Assembly: GCF_002806975.1 (NCBI RefSeq)
Contig: NZ_NIHD01000001.1
Coordinates: 124,001-188,000 of the forward strand
DNA from: Marinobacter aromaticivorans
GTDB taxonomy: Bacteria; Pseudomonadota; Gammaproteobacteria; Pseudomonadales; Oleiphilaceae
Reading direction: 5' to 3'
Length of the DNA stretch: 64,000 nucleotides
Shown here: piece after piece, positions 56,432-64,000 of the stretch
How the letters are laid out: the number at the start of each line of letters is the position of its first letter
Numbering within the stretch: position 1 is the first letter of the stretch
Notes under the pieces: model-generated
Seen by the model: only the letters and a program-made list of their open reading frames with translations
The model's database searches: none
Told to the model about the DNA's origin: nothing
Position numbers and translations under genes: made by a program

Positions 56432-57181
56432 ATGGTGGCGATGCAATCTGCGGAAACCCGCTACGCCAAACCGGTTCTTGTGGCAGCCAGTCCGTTGACG
56501 GACGATGACAGCGGGTTGGCGCCATTGCGCCGCCATGCTCTGTTCAATACCTTCAGTGAAGCGGATATGCAGACCCTCATTCTGCAGTCTCGTCGTCTTC
56601 GCCTCGGGCATCATCAGTTGCTTTACCGGCAGGATATGCCCGCTCATCACTTCTTCTTTGTCATGTCGGGGCGGTTGCGCCTGTACCGGCTGGACTCCTC
56701 CGGCATTGACCGGACGCTTGACAGTATTGCGCCCGGCGATGTTTTTGCCGAGGTCATGATCTATGCGGATCCTGCCCGCTACGCCTGCTACGCGGAAGCA
56801 TTGAAATCCAGTGAAGTGATGATGATCCCGGTCAAGGCCTATCAGGACCTGCTCGACCGTAACTCTGCGTACGCCCATGCAGCACTTCGCCACTACGCCA
56901 TGCGCGCTGTGTCCCGGTTCCATGATCTTGAGATCATGACTGTCCAGAATGCCCGTGATCGCCTGATCCGTTACCTGATTGACCTGCTGCCAAACGGTGC
57001 CGCAGAGGGTGGCGAGGTTGAGCTGCCGTTGCCCAAGTGCCTGGTTGCCTCCAGGCTTGCAATGCAACCGGAAACCTTTTCCCGGATTCTGGCCGATCTC
57101 AAGTCCAACGGACTGGTGCGGGTTAACCGTAGCAAACTGTTCATTTCCGATCCCAAGCGATTGATCGAAATCAGCCAGTAA
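56432..57181 (+). CDS. dnr: DNR-type Crp/Fnr regulator of denitrification
   Basis: A 249-residue Crp/Fnr regulator of the DNR branch. The cyclic-nucleotide-binding-type barrel (about 35-150) is followed by a long helix and a winged helix, with the recognition motif SRLAMQPETFSRILADLKS. Iron-sulfur cysteines of FNR are lacking. DNR binds heme and senses NO in Pseudomonas. It lies between nar and nos genes and is the best candidate for the FNR-type boxes of this window. The start ATG is preceded by GAGG and overlaps a TACCCAT heptamer that could bind NarL. Confidence 0.88.
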   Translation: MVAMQSAETRYAKPVLVAASPLTDDDSGLAPLRRHALFNTFSEADMQTLILQSRRLRLGHHQLLYRQDMPAHHFFFVMSGRLRLYRLDSSGIDRTLDSIAPGDVFAEVMIYADPARYACYAEALKSSEVMMIPVKAYQDLLDRNSAYAHAALRHYAMRAVSRFHDLEIMTVQNARDRLIRYLIDLLPNGAAEGGEVELPLPKCLVASRLAMQPETFSRILADLKSNGLVRVNRSKLFISDPKRLIEISQ

Positions 57182-57238
57182 GCTGGTTGATTTCGATCAA
57201 TCAACATTCAAGCCTTCAGGCTCCATGCAGGAGGATTA

Positions 57239-57625
57239 GTGAAAGCAAGAAAACAGCGCCCCCTGATTTATTCCTGTTCCGGCTGCTCCGATGTGGCGCA
57301 GCTTGCAAACAATGCGGCGATAAAACTGGATCACACCGGCGAATTTGAAATGTCCTGCATTTCCGGTGTTGGCGGCAAGATACCTTCTCTTGTAAAAACT
57401 GCGCGTTCCGGGCGCTCTGTCACGGTGATAGATGGCTGCCCCCTGCATTGTGCGCGGGCATGTCTGGAAAATATTGGCGTAGAAGCCGATGAACATGTGC
57501 GTCTGTACGAGTTTGGCTTTAAAAAGCACTACGGTCAGAGTTATGGTGATGACGCTGTGGATGAAGTCTGCCAAGAAATTCTCCGGCGCCGGGACGCTCA
57601 GGTTCTGATTGTCCGCCAGGCGTAA
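57239..57625 (+). CDS. Putative zinc-binding protein (DGC domain)
   Basis: A 128-residue protein with the cysteine signatures YSCSGCSDVAQLANNAAIKL at the N-terminus and DGCPLHCARAC in the middle, typical of the DGC-domain family. It starts at GTG 57239 with GGAGG just upstream. The family is found near denitrification genes; function is unknown. Another small gene follows 37 nt later. Confidence 0.78.
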   Translation: MKARKQRPLIYSCSGCSDVAQLANNAAIKLDHTGEFEMSCISGVGGKIPSLVKTARSGRSVTVIDGCPLHCARACLENIGVEADEHVRLYEFGFKKHYGQSYGDDAVDEVCQEILRRRDAQVLIVRQA

Positions 57626-57662
57626 CCAATACCTGCAAGTTACTACCAAGGATTATGCGTCC

Positions 57663-58064
57663 ATGATTAGCAGTTATGACGATCTGATCAAAGCAACCGG
57701 AAGTGAACCTGAGCCGCAGCGCCTGTTATTTGTTTTTTGTCGGGCAGAATTGCCAGACGATGCATCTCCGGAAGAAAAGGCCGCCTTCAAGCGCGGTGAA
57801 GGCGGTGCACTTACGCCGGTGATCTGCGTGGATAAAGCCCCGCAGGAGGCGTCCGAATTCTCCGCACTGGTTGAAGAATCCCGGGGCACCGGCCAGGAGT
57901 GGGATGTGGTTTTTGTTGCTGCCATGTCAGGGCGGGGGGGTGTGGCGCCGTCTTCCGATGAGGCCCAGCAACCAATGACCATGATGGTGGAATCCATCCG
58001 TCTTGGGCATATCAGCAATTACCTGCCTCTGGACAAGAACGGAAACGCAGTCAGCCTTGGCTGA
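57663..58064 (+). CDS. Conserved small protein of unknown function
   Basis: A 133-residue cytoplasmic protein starting MISSYDDLIKATGSEPE. It belongs to a conserved family often labelled ribonucleotide reductase subunit alpha in databases, although it lacks any reductase motif. Features are LLFVFCRAELPDDASPEEK and a C-terminal GHISNYLPLDKNGNAVSLG. The ATG at 57663 was chosen because the upstream frame overlaps the DGC gene. It is the last gene before nosR. Confidence 0.68.
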   Translation: MISSYDDLIKATGSEPEPQRLLFVFCRAELPDDASPEEKAAFKRGEGGALTPVICVDKAPQEASEFSALVEESRGTGQEWDVVFVAAMSGRGGVAPSSDEAQQPMTMMVESIRLGHISNYLPLDKNGNAVSLG

Positions 58065-58134
58065 TCCACGTCATCTGTTTGGCTATCGTCAGAAGATATA
58101 TCCATATAGAGGTATTTGATTTATTCCTCAGTTG

Positions 58135-58160
58135 CCTAAGCTGATGGTCTCAGCCTTAGG
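58135..58160. promoter_or_regulatory. Imperfect palindrome upstream of nosR
   Basis: CCTAAGCTGA and TCAGCCTTAGG are complementary except for one bulged base, with a 5-nt loop (TGGTC). It lies 30 nt upstream of the nosR start. It could be a leader hairpin or an operator. Confidence 0.42.
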
Positions 58161-58189
58161 TGATCCACTGTTTCCTTCGGGGGCTTGTT

Positions 58190-60340
58190 TTGAACGTTTT
58201 TTCCCGCATTGTATCAGGTCTTTTTGGCCTGTTTTTGTTAGTTGTACCACTGGTTCATGCGGAACCGCTCAGCCAGTATGAGCCGGCTGCCGGGCGCCAG
58301 GTTATCCAGAAGGCCTTCCCGGAAGTGACCCGTCTGGAGCCACGCGAGGGCAATCGCGCCATACAGGAACTGTACGCCGGCGACGAGCTGAAAGGCTATG
58401 CCTATCAATCCCTTGATTTTGTGCAGACTCCCGCCTATTCCGGCAAGCCTCTGAACGCCATGGTGGTGCTGGACACAGAAGGCACTATTCGCTTCGCCAA
58501 GGTTATTCATCACGATGAGCCCATACTTCTGGTGGGTATCCCCGAAAGCAAGCTCCATGACTTTACCGACCAGTATGCCGGCCTGAAGGCCGACCAGCGG
58601 GTTACCGTAGGCGGAACCTCATCCGAGCGCAAGGTTGCTGTCGACGGCCTGTCCGGCGCCACAGTAACGGTGATGGTGGTTAACGAGGTGATCATGCGCA
58701 CCGCCCACAGGGTGGGTGTTGAGCTTGGTCTGGTTGAAGGCGGTGGTACGAAGCGCCCGCCAAAAGCTGAGGTGGTTCAAGACGGTTTTCAGCCGCGCAC
58801 CTGGGAAGAACTGACGGGCGATGGCTCCATTCGCCGCCTGTTGCTTACCAAAGGCCAGGTAGATGATTCGTTCAAAGGCACCGAGGCTGAGGGCGTGGAA
58901 ACCGCCGCGCCCGATGAGCGCGATGAACCGCTGATTGATCTTTACACGGCTTACCTTGATACACCGACCATTGGCCGGAACCTGCTTGGTAAAAGTCAGT
59001 ACGAATGGCTTACCTCCGAACTGAAGGAAGGGGAGCAGGCCATTGCCGTTATGGCCAACGGGGAGTATTCCTTTAAAGGCTCCGGCTACGTGCGCGGTGG
59101 TATTTTTGACCGCATTCAGATCCGCCAGTACGGGGACACCTTCAACTTCCGGGATCTGGACTTTTACCGGCTAAGCGATGTTTACGCTGAAGGCATGCCC
59201 GATTTCAAGGAAATGGCCATTTTCATCATCCGGCAACAACACAATTTTGATCCGGGCGCGCCCTGGACTCTGGAATTGACCGTAAAGCGCCAGACCGGAC
59301 CTCTGGACAGCGAGTTTCAGGTGTTTCCGCTGGAATACCAGCTCCCGGAGAAATATTACACCCGTGCCGAACCGGTGCTGACGGAAGAGGAATGGCTGGA
59401 AGAGCAGCCTCTGTGGGTCCAGGTCTGGTATCAGCGCCAGTTCCAGGTGACCGTACTGGGTATTGGTATCGGAGTGCTGTTACTGATTCTGTTCTTCCAG
59501 GACTGGCTGGTTAAAAAACCCAAAATTACGCGCTGGATTCGCCACGCATTTCTTACCTACACGCTGTTCTTCATCGGCTGGTTTGCGCTGGGGCAGTTGT
59601 CTGTCGTTAATGTGCTCACGTTCGTGAACAGTCTGATCAGCGGGTTTACCTGGGAAACCTTCCTGATTGATCCGGTGATCTTTATACTCTGGGCCGTGGT
59701 AGCGGGCATTGTCCTGCTTTGGGGCCGGGCTGTTTACTGTGGCTGGTTGTGCCCGTTTGGTGCCTTGCAGGAACTGGTCAACGAGATTGCGCGCAAATTC
59801 AAGGTGCCTCAGTACACGGTGCCCTGGCCCATCCATGAACGTTTGTGGGCGCTCAAGTACATCATTCTGCTGGTGCTGTTCGGGGTGTCTCTGGACTCTA
59901 TGGCAACCGCTGAAAAGATGGCGGAGATCGAGCCTTTCAAGACCGCGATTACCCTGCATTTTGATCGTAGCTGGCCGTTTGTGACTTACGCCGTTCTGCT
60001 GGTTGTCGTGAACATTTTTACTCGCAAGGTGTTCTGCCGCTACATGTGCCCGTTGGGTGCAGCATTGGCGCTGCCGACCAAACTGCGTGTTTTCGACTGG
60101 CTCAAGCGTCGCAAGGAGTGCGGCAACCCTTGCCAGTTGTGCGCCAAGGAATGTGAAGTTCAGGCCATTCACCCTGACGGCACCATCAACTACCAGGAGT
60201 GCCATTACTGTCTGGATTGCCAGATGACCTATTTCGATGACCACAAATGTCCGCCGCTGATCGTCAAGCGTCGGGGTAAGCGCCGTGGTCACAACGCACC
60301 AGGCCACCCGGAGGAGATTCCGGTGGTTCAGGTGAGCTAG
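58190..60340 (+). CDS. nosR: NosR, nitrous oxide reductase regulator/electron donor
   Basis: A membrane flavo-iron-sulfur protein of about 716 residues needed for nosZ expression and electron supply. A signal sequence is followed by a periplasmic FMN-binding domain with the flavinylation motif GLSGATVTV. Membrane helices carry [12 protein letters not shown] and [12 protein letters not shown], and the C-terminus has a 2x[4Fe-4S] domain ([20 protein letters not shown]). TTG at 58190 was preferred since TTCGGGGGC lies 6 nt upstream; GTG at 58160 is in frame but has no site. Confidence 0.92.
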   Translation: MNVFSRIVSGLFGLFLLVVPLVHAEPLSQYEPAAGRQVIQKAFPEVTRLEPREGNRAIQELYAGDELKGYAYQSLDFVQTPAYSGKPLNAMVVLDTEGTIRFAKVIHHDEPILLVGIPESKLHDFTDQYAGLKADQRVTVGGTSSERKVAVDGLSGATVTVMVVNEVIMRTAHRVGVELGLVEGGGTKRPPKAEVVQDGFQPRTWEELTGDGSIRRLLLTKGQVDDSFKGTEAEGVETAAPDERDEPLIDLYTAYLDTPTIGRNLLGKSQYEWLTSELKEGEQAIAVMANGEYSFKGSGYVRGGIFDRIQIRQYGDTFNFRDLDFYRLSDVYAEGMPDFKEMAIFIIRQQHNFDPGAPWTLELTVKRQTGPLDSEFQVFPLEYQLPEKYYTRAEPVLTEEEWLEEQPLWVQVWYQRQFQVTVLGIGIGVLLLILFFQDWLVKKPKITRWIRHAFLTYTLFFIGWFALGQLSVVNVLTFVNSLISGFTWETFLIDPVIFILWAVVAGIVLLWGRAVYCGWLCPFGALQELVNEIARKFKVPQYTVPWPIHERLWALKYIILLVLFGVSLDSMATAEKMAEIEPFKTAITLHFDRSWPFVTYAVLLVVVNIFTRKVFCRYMCPLGAALALPTKLRVFDWLKRRKECGNPCQLCAKECEVQAIHPDGTINYQECHYCLDCQMTYFDDHKCPPLIVKRRGKRRGHNAPGHPEEIPVVQVS

Positions 60341-60408
60341 CAGTGCAAAAAAACCAAAAAAAACGGGAAAAAATAGAACCGCCATTACCAATAACGGAGT
60401 TGGATGCT

Positions 60409-62304
60409 ATGAAAAAAAGAGATGAACTGAACAGTGAGGCCCCGGAAGCAGAGCAAAGTGGTTTCAGCCGTCGCCGATTCATGGGCGCTGCTGCTCTTGC
60501 TGGTGTAGCTGGCGCAACAGGCATTGGTACCTCGGTAATGTCCCGGGAGTCCTTTGCGGCTGCCGCGAAAGAAGCGCAAAACAAGATTCACGTTGCCCCG
60601 GGTGAGCTCGACGAATATTACGGCTTCTGGAGTGGTGGCCAGTCTGGTGAAGTACGCGTGTTGGGCGTACCTTCCATGCGCGAGTTGATGCGGATTCCGG
60701 TTTTCAATCTGGATGGAGCCACTGGCTGGGGAATGACCAACGAAAGCAAGGATGTGCTTGGCCACGATAACAAGCTCCTGAATGGTGACTCCCACCACCC
60801 GCACATTTCCATGACAGACGGTCGTTATGATGGCAAGTACCTGTTCATCAACGATAAGGCCAATTCCCGCGTTGCGCGTATCCGTCTGGATATCATGAAG
60901 TGTGACAAGATTACGACCATCCCTAACGTGCAGGCCATCCATGGTTTGCGTTTGCAAAAGGTGCCGAAGACTAACTATGTCTTCTGCAACGCAGAGTATG
61001 TGATCCCGCATCCGAACGATGGCAGCGATTTTTCTCTGGAAAACAGCTTCACCATGTTTAATGCGGTGGATGCGGAAACCATGGAAGTGGCCTGGCAGGT
61101 GATTGTAGACGGTAACCTGGATAATACCGATGCTGACTTCACCGGTAAGTACGCTGCTTCCACCTGTTACAACTCAGAGAAAGCCGGGGATCTGGCAGGC
61201 ACCATGCGTAATGACCGCGACTGGGCAGTGGTGTTCAACGTTAAGCGCATTGAAGAGGCGGTAAAGAATGGGGACTTCAAAACCCTGGGTGATTCCAAAG
61301 TGCCAGTGGTTGATGGCCGTGGAAAATCCCCGTTCACCCGTTACATTCCGGTGCCCAAGAACCCGCACGGTTTGAACACCTCACCAGATGGCAAGTACTT
61401 CATCGCTAACGGTAAGCTCTCGCCTACCTGCACGGTTATTGCCATTGATAAGCTTGACGATCTGTTCGACGACAAAATCGAGCTTCGTGACGCAGTTGTT
61501 GCCGAGCCGGAGCTGGGTCTCGGGCCTCTTCACACCACCTTTGACGGCCGTGGCAACGCTTACACTACGCTGTTTATTGATAGCCAGATAGCCAAGTGGA
61601 ACATTGCCGACGCCATCAAGCACTACAATGGTGAAAAGGTCAATTACCTGCGCCAGAAGCTGGATGTGCATTATCAGCCAGGCCATAACCACGCATCGCT
61701 GACAGAAACTCGCGACGCCGATGGCAAGTGGCTGGTTGTGCTTTCCAAGTTCTCGAAAGACCGTTTCCTGCCGGTTGGACCGCTGCACCCGGAGAACGAC
61801 CAGCTGATCGATATTTCCGGCGATGAAATGAAGCTGGTTCACGACGGTCCTGCATATGCCGAGCCCCACGACTGTATTCTGGTTCGCCGTGACCAGATCA
61901 AGACCCAGAAGGTCTATAAGCGCGACGATCCATACTTCGCCAGTGCCCGCGCCCAGGCAGAGAAGGATGGCATTACTCTGGAGGCCGATAACAAGGTGAT
62001 TCGCGACGGCAACAAGGTTCGCGTTTACATGACGTCGGTTGCACCCATGTATGGCATGACAGAGTTCAAGGTCAAGCAGGGCGATGAGGTGACGGTATAC
62101 GTTACCAACCAGGACACCATTGAGGATGTGACTCATGGTTTCTGTATGGTAAATCACGGGGTGCAGATGGAAATCAGCCCCCAGCAGACTTCATCAGTGA
62201 CCTTTGTGGCAGACAAGCCCGGTGTACACTGGTATTACTGCAACTGGTTCTGTCATGCGTTGCATATGGAAATGCGCGGGCGGATGATGGTAGAGAAGGC
62301 CTGA
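60409..62304 (+). CDS. nosZ: Nitrous oxide reductase NosZ
   Basis: A periplasmic copper enzyme of about 631 residues that reduces nitrous oxide to dinitrogen. The Tat signal is [11 protein letters not shown] (about 20-30). The seven-bladed CuZ propeller is followed by a cupredoxin CuA domain with [12 protein letters not shown] at the C-terminus. It is a clade I type by the Tat signal. The ATG at 60409 was chosen because GGAG lies upstream; the GTG at 60343 has an implausible Lys-rich extension. Confidence 0.97.
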   Translation: MKKRDELNSEAPEAEQSGFSRRRFMGAAALAGVAGATGIGTSVMSRESFAAAAKEAQNKIHVAPGELDEYYGFWSGGQSGEVRVLGVPSMRELMRIPVFNLDGATGWGMTNESKDVLGHDNKLLNGDSHHPHISMTDGRYDGKYLFINDKANSRVARIRLDIMKCDKITTIPNVQAIHGLRLQKVPKTNYVFCNAEYVIPHPNDGSDFSLENSFTMFNAVDAETMEVAWQVIVDGNLDNTDADFTGKYAASTCYNSEKAGDLAGTMRNDRDWAVVFNVKRIEEAVKNGDFKTLGDSKVPVVDGRGKSPFTRYIPVPKNPHGLNTSPDGKYFIANGKLSPTCTVIAIDKLDDLFDDKIELRDAVVAEPELGLGPLHTTFDGRGNAYTTLFIDSQIAKWNIADAIKHYNGEKVNYLRQKLDVHYQPGHNHASLTETRDADGKWLVVLSKFSKDRFLPVGPLHPENDQLIDISGDEMKLVHDGPAYAEPHDCILVRRDQIKTQKVYKRDDPYFASARAQAEKDGITLEADNKVIRDGNKVRVYMTSVAPMYGMTEFKVKQGDEVTVYVTNQDTIEDVTHGFCMVNHGVQMEISPQQTSSVTFVADKPGVHWYYCNWFCHALHMEMRGRMMVEKA

Positions 62305-62316
62305 TTTAGCAGGTGT

Positions 62317-62349
62317 AGCCGGGGCCCTTTTTTGGGCTCCGGTGTTTTT
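62317..62349 (+). terminator. Terminator after nosZ
   Basis: GCCGGGGCCC and GGGCTCCGGT form a stem of 10 positions with one mismatch and one G-T pair, enclosing a T-rich loop, followed by GTTTTTC. It lies 13 nt past the nosZ stop and 15 nt before hairpin copy 3. Confidence 0.72.
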
Positions 62350-62363
62350 CGCAAGTCGGAGAA

Positions 62364-62461
62364 GCAAATCAAGGGAAGAGAGCCTTTCAAAACACGCTGT
62401 GGATACGTCCGTGTACGCTTGGCTCCGCACAGTTTTGAAAGGCTCTCTTCCCTTGCTTTGC
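62364..62461 (+). repeat. Conserved-core hairpin element, copy 3
   Basis: Arms of 30 bp (62364-62393 and 62432-62461) are complementary at 29 of 30 positions. They enclose a 38-nt core (62394-62431). The core equals that of copy 1 minus a 15-nt unit between two GGCTCCG repeats, plus three A-to-G changes. The arms have no similarity to the other copies. The element lies between nosZ and nosD. Confidence 0.85.
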
Positions 62462-62502
62462 CAGACAATTTAGCCAGCCTTGAACTTATTGAGTAATCGT
62501 TA

Positions 62503-63768
62503 ATGCACCACATTTTGCGTTTAGGGGTGGCCCTGACAGTCGCCTTGCTATCGCTGACCGCCCAGGCCGATATCCAGCAGCAACTGGATGATCTGGAGCC
62601 GGGCGCCACCTTTGAGCTTCCTCCCGAAAATCTCTCACCGTTGGTTATCAGGGTGCCGGGGGTGACCGTGGCGTGCCGTCCGGAAACGCTTATCGATGGT
62701 GGTGGCGCAGGCAATGCGGTTGAGATTCAGGCGGAAGGCATAACGCTTACAGGTTGTCGTATCCGGAACTGGGGTACGGATCTGAACGAGTTAAATGCCG
62801 GGGTGTTTGTTAAGCGGGAAGCCAGCAATGCGACGGTTGAGAATAATGATTTGCAGGGTACGGCGTTTGGTATCTGGCTGGACGCGACGCCGGATGTGAC
62901 GGTGAGGAATAACCGGATTCGCGGCGATGATTCTGTACGTCCGAATGATCGGGGAAATGGCATCCATCTGTTCAATACAACCGGGGCGTTGATTGAGGGG
63001 AATGATATCCGCCAGACGCGGGATGCGATTTATATTGAGACGGCCAATGGCAATGAGATCCGTAATAACACCATGTCGGATCTGCGTTATGGCATTCATT
63101 ATATGTATTCCATGGATAATCGTCTGGAAGGCAATGTAACCCGCGGAACGCGCACCGGTTACGCGTTGATGCAGAGCAAGCGGCTTACTGTGATTAATAA
63201 CCGCTCCGAGAACGATGAGAATTACGGCATTCTGATGAACTTCATTACCAAGTCGGTGTTGCGGGGTAATGTGGTTTCGGGGGTGTCCCAGGGGCAGACC
63301 GCCGGTGTGTCTGTTTCTGGTGCGGAAGGCAAGGCCGTGTTCATTTACAATTCTTTATACAATACCTTTGAAAATAATGTGTTCCGGGATAGCGGCGTGG
63401 GTATTCATCTGACTGCCGGTTCGGAAGACAATGAGGTGTTCCACAATGCATTTATCAATAACCAGCGCCAGGTGAAGTATGTGGCGATGCGCACCCAGGA
63501 GTGGTCGAAAGACGGCGAGGGCAACTTCTGGAGTGATTATCTGGGCTGGGATCGTAACCAGGATGGTATTGGCGATGTACCCTATGAACCCAACGATAAT
63601 GTTGATCGTCTTTTGTGGACTTACCCTGAAGCCAAAATTCTGATGTTCAGCCCGGCGGTGGACACGCTGCGCTGGGTTCAGGAAGCTTTCCCTGTAGTTA
63701 AATCTGCGGGTGTCAGTGATTCGTACCCGTTGGTGAGCCCGCCCAAATCCATACAGCCGGAGTCCTGA
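62503..63768 (+). CDS. nosD: NosD, copper-site maturation protein
   Basis: A 421-residue periplasmic protein with a signal peptide (cleavage after TAQA, residue 22) and a right-handed parallel beta-helix of repeats (patterns such as GNDIRQTRDAIYIE and NGNEIRNNTMSDLRYGI). With the NosFY ABC transporter it matures the CuZ site of NosZ. It overlaps the nosF start by 1 nt (TGATG). Confidence 0.93.
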   Translation: MHHILRLGVALTVALLSLTAQADIQQQLDDLEPGATFELPPENLSPLVIRVPGVTVACRPETLIDGGGAGNAVEIQAEGITLTGCRIRNWGTDLNELNAGVFVKREASNATVENNDLQGTAFGIWLDATPDVTVRNNRIRGDDSVRPNDRGNGIHLFNTTGALIEGNDIRQTRDAIYIETANGNEIRNNTMSDLRYGIHYMYSMDNRLEGNVTRGTRTGYALMQSKRLTVINNRSENDENYGILMNFITKSVLRGNVVSGVSQGQTAGVSVSGAEGKAVFIYNSLYNTFENNVFRDSGVGIHLTAGSEDNEVFHNAFINNQRQVKYVAMRTQEWSKDGEGNFWSDYLGWDRNQDGIGDVPYEPNDNVDRLLWTYPEAKILMFSPAVDTLRWVQEAFPVVKSAGVSDSYPLVSPPKSIQPES

Positions 63769-64000
63769 TGAGCTGTTTTCGTCTTGAGAATGTGAGTTAC
63801 AAGTACGATAAAGCCCTGGTATTGAATGGCGTTGACCTGCGCCTCGAGCCTGGAGAAATCCTCGGGCTGTTCGGCCATAACGGCGCCGGGAAAACAACCA
63901 GTATCAAACTGATTCTGGGGTTGATGACCCCGTCACAGGGCACGGTATCGGTACTGGATGGTAAAGCGGGTGATCCCGAGATCAGTCAGTACATCGGTTA
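63768..64000 (+). CDS. nosF: NosF ABC transporter ATPase (partial)
   Basis: The first 77 codons are in the window; the gene is cut by its end. They read MSCFRLENVSYKYDKALVLN and contain the Walker A GHNGAGKTT. NosF is the ATPase of the NosDFY system that matures nitrous oxide reductase. It overlaps the nosD stop by 1 nt, which indicates translational coupling. Confidence 0.9.
   Translation, partial: MSCFRLENVSYKYDKALVLNGVDLRLEPGEILGLFGHNGAGKTTSIKLILGLMTPSQGTVSVLDGKAGDPEISQYIG

Noticed and set aside
58120-58140. FNR/DNR box upstream of nosR (TTGAT at 58116)
   Set aside because: The second half-site does not match ATCAA at the required spacing.
62194-62430. Minus-strand frame across the end of nosZ and hairpin copy 3
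   Set aside because: It is antisense to nosZ and reads the repeat core; it has no independent support.

Overview
The window reads as a chromosomal denitrification island of a marine gammaproteobacterium, most like Marinobacter (judged from gene content and protein similarity recalled, not from a search). It encodes all four steps of complete denitrification: nitrate reductase narGHJI with narXL, cytochrome cd1 nitrite reductase nirS with the heme d1 genes, nitric oxide reductase norCB with accessory genes, and nitrous oxide reductase nosRZDF. The last gene, nosF, is cut by the window end. No tRNA, rRNA, CRISPR array or intact insertion sequence was seen.

Layout. 1-8 kb: a UspA protein with a NarK transporter, the remains of a YefM-YoeB toxin-antitoxin pair, a second NarK transporter, NnrS, a Yip1-type membrane protein, a thioesterase and a Crp/Fnr regulator. 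8-18.7 kb: nirS-D-L-G-H-J-E-N on the minus strand, with nirC-nirF-nirQ and a small membrane gene divergent from it. 18.8-24.5 kb: norC-norB-[4Fe-4S protein]-norD-norE-like-norF-like on the minus strand. 24.6-34 kb: an AEC transporter, a CadR regulator with two cation diffusion facilitators, a BCCT transporter with UspA, a tandem-domain HAD protein and an FeS photolyase-like protein. 33-44 kb: hemN, a nitrate-sensing type chemoreceptor, ubiU-ubiV, selD, a soluble chemoreceptor, a MOSC protein, small genes and ubiT. 44-58 kb: narXL, a third nitrate/nitrite-type transporter, narGHJI, a PpiC isomerase, dnr and two small conserved genes. 58-64 kb: nosR, nosZ, nosD and the start of nosF.

How it works together. 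At least eight FNR/DNR-type boxes (TTGAT-N4-ATCAA and variants) lie upstream of respiratory, heme and quinone genes. Several sit about 41.5 bp upstream of the start point predicted from a -10 hexamer. The Dnr-type regulator at 56.4 kb is the obvious candidate to read them. HemN and UbiU/V/T would supply heme and ubiquinone without oxygen, which fits anaerobic respiration.

The least explained item is a family of three hairpin elements (8077-8179, 18666-18776, 62364-62461). They share a nearly identical 38-53 nt core but have long self-complementary arms whose sequence is different in every copy. Each copy lies at the 3' end of a nir, nor or nos transcription unit.
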